Source of the DNA: Pirellulaceae bacterium
GTDB lineage: Bacteria; Planctomycetota; Planctomycetia; Pirellulales; Pirellulaceae
DNA length: 64,000 nucleotides
Direction of reading: 5' to 3'
Assembly: GCA_028280445.1 (NCBI GenBank)
Contig: JANQLU010000081.1
Coordinates: 1-64,000 of the forward strand
Under the pieces are notes generated by a model. It saw nothing but the letters and a program-made list of their open reading frames with translations. It made no database searches and had not been told where the DNA came from. How positions within the stretch are numbered: position 1 is the first letter of the stretch; each line of letters opens with the position of its first letter. The translations under genes and the position numbers were made by a program. Shown here piece by piece: positions 8,416 to 15,089 of the stretch.

Positions 8416-10790
8416 ATATGAGAAGAACAATGATTGCTGTTTTGTGTTTGGGGCTACTTTGCTCCTTGTTCCTGCCGGCAATGGCTGCGGCCATCATCGG
8501 CCCAGTAAAGAAACTTATTCCACACACACCACCGCCACCAATCACTCACGCAGTACTGGGTACGATGTGCGGGGCAGAGTCCCCAACTCTCGTTGCACCG
8601 GAATTAAAACGGTTCCATACGCATATGATTGGGTTCGGTGTGACCGGCACCGGCAAGTCAAAGTTCATTGAACAACTCTGCCGTGAACTATCGTTTGCCG
8701 ATCACGGCTACGCCCTTATCGATCCTAATGGTGACACTGCTGATGACGTCTTTCGTTGGCTCGTGGCGAATTACAAAACCTTCCCTTCACTCATAAAACG
8801 GGTTCACTACCTGAAGCTTGGGGATCTCAAATACAGCTTCCGCTATAACCCCTTTGAGTATCGTCCAGACCCCAATGATCCGCATGCTCATACTTGGCGT
8901 GCTAAGCTCGCGTGGCTCGATACACGGTGTGAAGAAATTGCCAAGATCATCATTCGCAAACTTGGCCAAAGTGAAGCAGAGGCAGCCAAAGAAGTTCGTT
9001 TTAAGCGTTGGTTGAAAAATGTCCTTTTCGCAATTGGAATTGCTAATCTTCATGGGCACAAGTTATCCATCGCAGAACACGCCATTCCGCTGCTCTCGCC
9101 TGGGCACAACGATCATCCCCAACTCTACGCCATCGTGGAGCCATTGCTGACGAAGTTGTACCGAGATGATTTTGAAAAACTCAGGAACACTAAGAGTGCC
9201 CGGCAACAGGAGGATTGGGTAGAGAGTTCCATTAATCGATTAAGAGAAACGCTCTGCCATCAATTGGTACGCGAAGTATTCTTACTCGATCAAGTGTCAA
9301 TCAACATCCGCGAGATCATTCAGCGTGGCGACATATTGATCGTGAGCCTTGGCAAAACTGAGGTATTTCACGAGGAAGCAGCAAAGACGCTGGGTAGTCT
9401 CCTCATCAGGGAAATCAATGACGCTGTTCGTACCGCCAAACGTGAGAACCGAAAACGGTTCTTCATGTTGATCGATGAAGCTCATAACTTCGTCAATGAA
9501 GACATGATGGGGATGATGCGGGAGGCTAGGAAGTACCACTTCACAGTTTGTCTGTTTGCTCAGCAACTTGATAACTTCCGTTACGGTGATGTGGATCTCG
9601 TGCCAACCATTCTTGGAATGTGCCGGGCCCGCTTCTGCTTTGGGATGCGTTACCAACCACACGCCGAGGAACTTGCTCTTTCCCTCGCCTATCCCCTCTT
9701 AGACTTCACAGAGTTGGTGCACACGGTTGAAAGGGATGATGGGTACGAGTGGGTTACGGTCGTCTCACAATCGGAAGGTAAAAGTACCGGGCAATCACAA
9801 ACCGTCAACATCTCGAAATCTGAAGGGTTGGCACGGTCACAGTCTACGTCACATGCTGAAGCACGCGGCAAGACCGTTGGCCGCAATTGGAATACATCGC
9901 TCGGTACTTCTTACTCTCGCGCTTTATCTACCACGAATGGGCGAACAGTGACGATAACCAAGGGGACTACTCGCTCTGATTCTAGGACGGATCAGAGTTC
10001 TCACGGAGGCTCTAGTGGTTCCACTAAATCCAGCATGAGAGGGACCACTGACGGCAGTAGCAGTAGTGCTTCACGTTCACGCACGGCCAATGATCTATTC
10101 AATCCACGAACCACAGACGCACAACAACGTAGCCGTGCAAGTTCCAGCAGTGAAACCGAAGCTGAATCTTCGTCAAAGAACTGGGGTAAGTCCCACGCGG
10201 TTTCTGTAGGCAGGACTAATAGCTACTCCAGAGCGGATGGCACATCGTCGAGTAGTGGAGTAACGGAAACCACCGGCCACTCATACACCAGTAGCCACGG
10301 TGGATCAGAGAGCAACTCAGTGACACTAACCGATACGGTTACCAACGGGCTTACAGAGTCCGTGAATAAAACACGCGGAATTTCCATTGGTGAGCAAGTA
10401 GGAGAAACCGCTGGACTTACCTTTACTCCTACGCCTCTCCGTCGGGTGCGAGAAGTGAAACAAAGCTGGGGTGTCTTAAAGCAAAGTGTTAACGATCAGA
10501 TTGCGAAGTTCACCGCCGATCTCATGCGGCTACCGGACCAACACTGCTTGGTCTCGATTGAGGATTACTCCCGGTGTTTCTTCATGAGGGTGGCCGATGT
10601 TTACGACCCCTTGAACAGCATCGACTTGTCACCGCAGTTGCAGGACATGGTGATTGATCATGTGCGTTCGAAGCTCGCTGAGCGATTCCCCTATCAAGTC
10701 ATTATGAAACCAAACGTAGCGCCGGCGGTGGCCAAGCCAGTGGTGAAGCCAGCTCAACCACCATCGCCATTCAAGCGGAGGAGAAAGTAA
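8412..10790 (+). CDS. Membrane-anchored VirD4/HerA-like ATPase with Ser-rich insertion
   Basis: The 792-residue protein starts at ATG 8412, overlapping the previous stop. An N-terminal hydrophobic helix (residues 5-32) anchors it. Walker A is GVTGTGKS (76-83) and Walker B is FFMLIDEAHNF (about 349-359), followed by an arginine-rich ARKYHF and AQQLDNF segment, as in type IV secretion coupling proteins and HerA/FtsK pumps. Residues about 450-670 are a low-complexity Ser/Thr/Gly-rich insertion with repeated S-x-S and G-x-S patterns, and then a structured tail resumes. A DNA-pumping role is likely. Whether this serves conjugation or the signalling module is open. No relaxase or other type IV secretion gene is visible nearby. 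Confidence 0.8.
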   Translation: MNMRRTMIAVLCLGLLCSLFLPAMAAAIIGPVKKLIPHTPPPPITHAVLGTMCGAESPTLVAPELKRFHTHMIGFGVTGTGKSKFIEQLCRELSFADHGYALIDPNGDTADDVFRWLVANYKTFPSLIKRVHYLKLGDLKYSFRYNPFEYRPDPNDPHAHTWRAKLAWLDTRCEEIAKIIIRKLGQSEAEAAKEVRFKRWLKNVLFAIGIANLHGHKLSIAEHAIPLLSPGHNDHPQLYAIVEPLLTKLYRDDFEKLRNTKSARQQEDWVESSINRLRETLCHQLVREVFLLDQVSINIREIIQRGDILIVSLGKTEVFHEEAAKTLGSLLIREINDAVRTAKRENRKRFFMLIDEAHNFVNEDMMGMMREARKYHFTVCLFAQQLDNFRYGDVDLVPTILGMCRARFCFGMRYQPHAEELALSLAYPLLDFTELVHTVERDDGYEWVTVVSQSEGKSTGQSQTVNISKSEGLARSQSTSHAEARGKTVGRNWNTSLGTSYSRALSTTNGRTVTITKGTTRSDSRTDQSSHGGSSGSTKSSMRGTTDGSSSSASRSRTANDLFNPRTTDAQQRSRASSSSETEAESSSKNWGKSHAVSVGRTNSYSRADGTSSSSGVTETTGHSYTSSHGGSESNSVTLTDTVTNGLTESVNKTRGISIGEQVGETAGLTFTPTPLRRVREVKQSWGVLKQSVNDQIAKFTADLMRLPDQHCLVSIEDYSRCFFMRVADVYDPLNSIDLSPQLQDMVIDHVRSKLAERFPYQVIMKPNVAPAVAKPVVKPAQPPSPFKRRRK

Positions 10791-11696
10791 GTGAAGATTC
10801 AACAACGTGACTTCATGGTGCTATTGATACTGGCACGATTCCTCATTTTGGATACGCGCAAGATCCAGCAACTTTGCTATCCGACCGATACCTCGGGGCG
10901 TATCGCCCGAAGGCGTCTTTTGGCCATGCTCAAGGCCGGGTACATCAAAAGACGGGTAGAGCGGATTGCTGGTTCACCCGGTGGCCCTATGAACCATTAT
11001 CAAATTGATGATCGCGGTAAGAAGTACATCGCCGAGAAGCAGAATTGCGAGAAGTATTACTTTAAGCCCACCACGCTACGGCAGCCGCAGCACCTTCGGC
11101 ACTACTGTGCTGTAGCGGCAATTGCGATGCTGTTTGAAGCTGCTCTGCGGGTCAACTCGGCCGTAAAATTTCGAGCGTGGTTCAATGAAGAGGAAATCAT
11201 CAACTGGCAAGAGCCAGATGAATCCAAGCACAGAAAGCTATTCACTATCGTGCAAGAGAAGCCTCGCATCACCTGCGAGCCAGACGCTGCTTTTGTGATT
11301 GAGTATCAGGGGGCTCAGCGAGTCTGCTACATCGAACGTGAACGCGGCACAAACGGTCCCAAGTGGGTAGCCAAGAAAAAAGCCCCTGGCTATCACCTTC
11401 TCCAACGCAGGAAACTGCACCACCAACACTTCCCTGAAGTAGCCGGTGAGGATTTTGATGTCTTGCTTATTGGTGAAAGCCCTGTGCACCGAGATAGATT
11501 ACGGAAATTTTTTCGAGAGGTTCCCGGTAAAGAACTGTGGTTGTTTGCAGACGTGCATGATCTTCACCCTGAAACATTCTTCTTCGAGCCGGTGTGGTAT
11601 CCGGCTGCCCAAGGGGAACCTTTGCCATTGATACAAAAACAGGAAGGTCGGTCGAATTCCGAAGCTGGAAAGGAGTCCATCAATGTGTCCGGTTAG
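10791..11696 (+). CDS. Replication-relaxation-like protein
   Basis: A 301-residue protein starting at GTG 10791, immediately after the ATPase stop, with GGAGGAG 10 bases upstream. The N-terminal 80 residues form a winged helix (RDFMVLLILARFLILDTRKI, then RRLLAMLKAGYIKRRVERI), typical of proteins annotated as replication-relaxation family, which often sit beside VirD4/HerA-like ATPases on plasmids and integrative elements. The middle contains a possible nuclease-like core (ITCEPDAAFVIEY and CYIERERGT), which fits the endonuclease-like fold proposed for this family, but I cannot confirm catalytic residues. It likely acts on DNA together with the ATPase. Confidence 0.65.
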   Translation: MKIQQRDFMVLLILARFLILDTRKIQQLCYPTDTSGRIARRRLLAMLKAGYIKRRVERIAGSPGGPMNHYQIDDRGKKYIAEKQNCEKYYFKPTTLRQPQHLRHYCAVAAIAMLFEAALRVNSAVKFRAWFNEEEIINWQEPDESKHRKLFTIVQEKPRITCEPDAAFVIEYQGAQRVCYIERERGTNGPKWVAKKKAPGYHLLQRRKLHHQHFPEVAGEDFDVLLIGESPVHRDRLRKFFREVPGKELWLFADVHDLHPETFFFEPVWYPAAQGEPLPLIQKQEGRSNSEAGKESINVSG

Positions 11697-11788
11697 TTGT
11701 CCTCCGCAGGATATCCGGGCGGACAGGTTTATGTTCTGTAAGTTGTGTACTGGTGGTCTTTTGCGGCTGCGGGCTCGCTGTAAGCGAC

Positions 11789-11917
11789 CCCTTGCCCCAA
11801 ACAAATCCTGGTCTAGCGGTTCGCACTGCTCACCGGGACCAGACGCTCTGGCTATTTGTTTGGGGCAAGGGCTCCGCCTTGCATCCGGTTTGGTTCACGC
11901 TGCGGCGTTCACCAAAC
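11789..11917. repeat. Cluster of long inverted repeats after the operon
   Basis: The 293 bases between 11697 and 11989 have no supported gene. They hold an 18-bp perfect inverted repeat (11789-11806 with 11854-11871) around an inner CTGGTC/GACCAG pair, then a second, one-mismatch repeat CCGGTTTGGT/ACCAAACTGG (about 11882-11917), and a smaller hairpin just upstream (CGCTGTAAGCG, about 11776-11786). The density of dyads is typical of a transfer or replication origin, or of a strong bidirectional terminator without a T-run. Confidence 0.5.
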
Positions 11918-11989
11918 TGGCCCTACGGGCCACAAAAGACCACCGACCCAATATGTGTTTTGTACTGTTTTGTTAAAGGAGCATTTTCT

Positions 11990-12349
11990 ATGCAAGTGAA
12001 TACTGAAAACCGAAAGCCTAGCAAATGGGTTGCCATTGCTTTGCTGATTGTCGTAGGTCTCGTAATGGCAACATTAGCATTTTCGCACCCAAGTTCTCGT
12101 GCAAAGGACTCTGCGCCAGAGACTGCAAGGAAGAAGGGAACTGGCGGTATTGAACCGGCGTACTTCATTGATCAGGCGGGAACGATGCATTTTGTTCCGG
12201 CCGAGCATGTCGTTACGCACGATGGCCTGTGTATGAAATATAGGGAGTGGAAAGAGCGTGTGACTAATCGGCAATCTTCCAAGACCGCGAATATACCGCC
12301 GCAGGCTTCATGGTCTGAAGACAGTACACCACCGAGCAAAAGGAAGTAA
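11990..12349 (+). CDS. Small membrane protein of unknown function
   Basis: A 119-residue protein starting at ATG 11990 behind AAAGGAG. The same frame is open for 396 bases upstream but crosses the inverted-repeat cluster and lacks a ribosome site, so I reject a longer start. There is one N-terminal transmembrane helix (WVAIALLIVVGLVMATLAF), then a polar domain with CMKYREW and Pro/Ser-rich tail. Unknown family. Likely element cargo. Confidence 0.65.
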   Translation: MQVNTENRKPSKWVAIALLIVVGLVMATLAFSHPSSRAKDSAPETARKKGTGGIEPAYFIDQAGTMHFVPAEHVVTHDGLCMKYREWKERVTNRQSSKTANIPPQASWSEDSTPPSKRK

Positions 12350-12444
12350 TTAGCGTAGGTCGCTACCGCCTATGAAACCACTTTATGTGGCACGGCATAA
12401 CGGTTTTGCGTGGCGATAATTTTTGTCATTTACCCCTTTTCATC

Positions 12445-12780
12445 ATGCAGCAGATTCCCGTGGAAATTGAACAGAGCGATAAGCTCACCGAAGCACAGTT
12501 GCAATCGATACTGGCAGGTCAGCTGAGTGAGACGGTATATACCTATCAGCTCTATCAGCAGGTAGCCAGGAATTGGCGTATGGCCGAAGCAGAGAAAGTG
12601 CGGCTTCAAGAGCAACTTCGTGACCGGCAGCCGTTGCGTAAATTGATCAAGCGCTATTCGGCCGTCATTAACTGGAGTATCAACCGTTCAAGTAACCAGA
12701 CCCAATCAGTACCGGGTTTAGGACTAGAGTTGGTCGTTGGCCTTCTCATGGTGACGGGATTCGCCAGCTTGCTGGTGTGA
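12445..12780 (+). CDS. Small tail-anchored protein of unknown function
   Basis: A 111-residue protein. ATG 12445 is the best start although no clear ribosome site is seen. A further 20 in-frame codons upstream look unlike protein. Residues 1-90 are charged and helical (YQQVARNWRMAEAEKVRLQE), and a hydrophobic segment at the C-terminus (GLELVVGLLMVTGFASLLV) would make it tail-anchored. It is not recognised. Confidence is limited by the weak start. Confidence 0.5.
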   Translation: MQQIPVEIEQSDKLTEAQLQSILAGQLSETVYTYQLYQQVARNWRMAEAEKVRLQEQLRDRQPLRKLIKRYSAVINWSINRSSNQTQSVPGLGLELVVGLLMVTGFASLLV

Positions 12781-12891
12781 TCCGTGGAGTATGGACAAAC
12801 CAATAGAGCCATTGAATATGCTCCGTGTCGAGCAACTTCTCTGGAGGTTATGTGCGGACCATCTGCGACGCTCATTGGTAGCGTGCCGGAG

Positions 12892-12959
12892 GTTCAGCCG
12901 TAACTGAACACCGCTTGGTTACCAAGCGATACATCAAGAGGTGAGCACCCCTCACCTCT
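12892..12959 (+). promoter_or_regulatory. Three-hairpin leader ahead of the small protein at 13042
   Basis: Three perfect hairpins follow each other: GTTCAG/CTGAAC (12892-12909), CGCTTGG/CCAAGCG (12912-12928) and AGAGGTGAG-CACCC-CTCACCTCT (12937-12959). The last one has the same form as the hairpin at 13529-13551, differing by compensating changes. None is followed by a T-run, so they are not ordinary terminators. The rest of the 260-base gap up to 13041 shows nothing else. Confidence 0.55.
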
Positions 12960-13041
12960 CTCTCTTTCTCCAACGATTAGGTGAACGTGACGTGGCGTTT
13001 CTAGCCAGATCGTTGGGCTATTTCATTTTCCCATTTTTACG

Positions 13042-13401
13042 ATGTCAGTTTCTAAAGCTACAGCACCGGCTCCAGCACCCGATTCAAAGCCACAGACCAT
13101 TGCCAGTTACCGAATTGGCGATTGCAGTGCTTGGATCAATTCAAAAGAACGGGTTGGACGTAACGGCGTCTATGACAGTGTCTACGCGCAGCTCACCAAT
13201 TCCTACTGGGATGGAAAGAAACGCGTGTACCGTCAGATGAATATCCCAGTTGATCAGTTGCTAGTTATGGCAGCGGTCTGTCGGGAAGCCTACGTTCAGC
13301 AAGAGCTCATTGTTGCCGAAGCGGATCAACTGAATCCTAACGATGAAGTGGAGGAATCTGCCGACTTGGCTGATGATCCCACAGTGGAGAGTGGAAAGTA
13401 A
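13042..13401 (+). CDS. Small accessory protein related to the one at 4259
   Basis: A 119-residue soluble protein with a Pro/Ala-rich start and an acidic tail. The middle (WINSKERVGRNGVYDSVYAQ, SYWDGKKRVYRQ, NIPVDQLLVMAAVCREAY) resembles the first gene of the TerY-P-like operon in the order of KER, tyrosine, SYW, and a Leu-rich helix ending in AY. Unknown function. No obvious ribosome site precedes ATG 13042, but the structured leader and paralogy make the gene likely. Confidence 0.65.
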   Translation: MSVSKATAPAPAPDSKPQTIASYRIGDCSAWINSKERVGRNGVYDSVYAQLTNSYWDGKKRVYRQMNIPVDQLLVMAAVCREAYVQQELIVAEADQLNPNDEVEESADLADDPTVESGK

Positions 13402-13500
13402 TCCGCCGTTTGCCTTCCACGTCAGGCGGGCGATGGTCACTGCGAGACTGAGTGCGGTGTCATCTTGTTGATGTCCCGGCTCTGTCAGCAGAAGAGATAC

Positions 13501-13552
13501 GTTCGGCTACGCTGAACAGATCACCTTGAGAGGCAAGCACACCTTGCCTCTC
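13501..13552 (+). promoter_or_regulatory. Two-hairpin leader ahead of the protein at 13598
   Basis: GTTCGGC-tac-GCTGAAC (13501-13517, with one G-T pair) is followed by GAGAGGCAAG-CACAC-CTTGCCTCTC (13528-13552). The second hairpin keeps the loop CAC-A/C-C and the AGAGG..AG stem of the one at 12937 while changing two base pairs on both sides. It ends 45 bases before the start codon. Confidence 0.55.
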
Positions 13553-13597
13553 AATTCCTTGCGATCATTGCATTGTTGTTTTACGAAAGGCATCGCC

Positions 13598-14125
13598 ATG
13601 AGCAAAAGACAGTTACCAGCAGAAATCAGAGCCTACTTAGGACCATGCCAAGAACTAGAATCTGAAGTTGAGGAAATCCTAGAACAGTGCAGTTTGGCGA
13701 AGTCTTGTGGAGAACTAACTGACTTCGACCCACTCATCGCTATTATGAGCTTGGTCGCAGATGAAGTGATCAACCTCGGGTACCAACTGGCCTCGCTCCC
13801 TGGGAAGCAGCTGTGGATCAAGGCGCTAACCTTTATTCAAGATGGTGACGAAGGGCTGGATCACAACGAGTTCCTTCCGTGCCGCTTCTGTAACCAAGCA
13901 TTTAAGCCTGTCATTGATGATAAAGCATTTTCGATGTTTGTGGCGTGGCGCGAGTCTTGCAGTTATCAAGACCTGATCGCCATTCACCGCTGCCCGGCAT
14001 GTGACGGTCAGCTCCAAGCCGTACAGGGAACGGTGTACAGCGGAGACTTTCATACGCCCGAACCAGGGACAGTTTCGAGTGACAGGGAATGGGCCCAATT
14101 GCTGCTCCAACATACCCAGCGATGA
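13598..14125 (+). CDS. Zinc-finger-like protein of unknown function
   Basis: A 175-residue protein from ATG 13598 (GAAAGG upstream). The N-terminal half is acidic and helical (PCQELESEVEEILEQCSLAK). The C-terminal half has two Cys pairs, CRFC (about residue 95) and CPAC (about 140), spaced as a treble-clef or zinc-ribbon-like site with His residues nearby. It is followed by two more Cys-rich small genes. Unknown function. The zinc site is visible, the partner is not. Confidence 0.65.
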   Translation: MSKRQLPAEIRAYLGPCQELESEVEEILEQCSLAKSCGELTDFDPLIAIMSLVADEVINLGYQLASLPGKQLWIKALTFIQDGDEGLDHNEFLPCRFCNQAFKPVIDDKAFSMFVAWRESCSYQDLIAIHRCPACDGQLQAVQGTVYSGDFHTPEPGTVSSDREWAQLLLQHTQR

Positions 14126-14178
14126 ATAGTCTTGTCATTCTGACGTACACAGACGATGACAAAAACCAGGAGAAGAAA

Positions 14179-14616
14179 ATGACCAACCAGTACTTTCAGA
14201 AATATGTTTGGAGTTCAATCCCGGAAAACGCGCAGTGTGCCAACAGATATTGTGAAAACGCAGTTTCGGAGAGCACCAAATTCAATGTGAATCTAATGCG
14301 CCACAACGACTGTGTTATGGAATTAGATTTGTGTGAAAAGTGTGCCGCTCTTTGGGCCAGCGACATGAGGAGTCAAGCGGCCATTGGAAAGGACACTTCT
14401 CCATCTGGAGGTACTGCCCGTTGTGAGCAATGGCAGCTCCGCAGCGATGATGAATGCTTGGATGTGGCAGACGGCCAATGTGCCTATAGCGTCTGTAGGA
14501 ACAGCGTTGAACGAAACATAGGGATGGTGTTCATGAAACAGGGCAAACGGAGTTTTCTTCGCTTTGATCTTTGCGAAGAGTGCACGGAGGAATGGTTGAA
14601 GGAACAAGACTCGTGA
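14179..14616 (+). CDS. Small protein with a duplicated Cys-rich domain
   Basis: A 145-residue protein from ATG 14179 with AGGAG nine bases upstream. It contains two copies of one unit of about 50 residues: CANRYCENAV ... DLCEKCAALW and CAYSVCRNSV ... DLCEECTEEW. Each unit has C-x4-C at the front and C-x2-C at the end, separated by a beta hairpin, so each probably binds one zinc. The duplication is inside the gene. Function unknown, with nucleic-acid or protein binding the usual roles of such ribbons. Confidence 0.7.
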   Translation: MTNQYFQKYVWSSIPENAQCANRYCENAVSESTKFNVNLMRHNDCVMELDLCEKCAALWASDMRSQAAIGKDTSPSGGTARCEQWQLRSDDECLDVADGQCAYSVCRNSVERNIGMVFMKQGKRSFLRFDLCEECTEEWLKEQDS

Positions 14617-14801
14617 ACGATACAGCCAGCGAACAATGGTATTTCGTATGCCAATGCAATGCCAAGTTCTTTTCAAAGAGTCAGATACAGCGCTGCCCAC
14701 GATGTGGCATGCAGCTCACCGCCTCAGTTAAAGAACCCGTTCCATGGAAGATCAAAGGTAGTTCGTGCAGGGACGATCAACCCGTTAAAGAAAAAGAGTA
14801 A
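14613..14801 (+). CDS. Small zinc-ribbon protein
   Basis: A 62-residue protein starting at GTG 14613, overlapping the previous stop (GTGA), with AAGGA in front. It carries CQC followed 18 residues later by CPRCG, a compact zinc ribbon (WYFVCQCNAKFF, QRCPRCGMQL). The coupling to the duplicated Cys-rich protein makes a shared role likely. Function unknown. Confidence 0.6.
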   Translation: MNDTASEQWYFVCQCNAKFFSKSQIQRCPRCGMQLTASVKEPVPWKIKGSSCRDDQPVKEKE

Positions 14802-14805
14802 AGCA

Positions 14806-15072
14806 GTGAATGTCCCAGCAACCCAACCTTGTAGCCATTGTGGCAGCATGCCTACGAATGTTGAAACTTCACGTAGCGACCAAGCAGCTTTGTTGTGTGT
14901 GAATCAGGTCGCTGCCTTGCTTCAGGTCTCTGTTCGCAGCGTTTGGAGGTTACGAAGTGCTGGTGAGCTAATAGAGCCGGTTCAGATTGGCGGCAACACG
15001 CGCTGGCGACGCGCGGAGTTAGAGCGGTGGATTGCCGAAGGTTGCCCGCCGATCAGTGCAAGCGAAGAATGA
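14806..15072 (+). CDS. Excisionase-like helix-turn-helix protein
   Basis: An 88-residue protein from GTG 14806 (an ATG at 14848 is the alternative). Residues about 28-75 form a MerR/excisionase-type HTH (LLCVNQVAALLQVSVRSVWR, then the wing GNTRWRRAELERWI). It lies 17 bases before the integrase gene, the usual place for an element's Xis/AlpA-type directionality factor or regulator. A short CSHC motif precedes the HTH. Role in excision is inferred from position. Confidence 0.75.
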   Translation: MNVPATQPCSHCGSMPTNVETSRSDQAALLCVNQVAALLQVSVRSVWRLRSAGELIEPVQIGGNTRWRRAELERWIAEGCPPISASEE

Positions 15073-15089
15073 AAACCAAGGAGAACACG

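Noticed and set aside
11594-11989. Upstream extension of the small membrane protein at 11990.
   Set aside because: The frame runs through another gene and the inverted-repeat cluster, while ATG 11990 has a clear AAAGGAG site.
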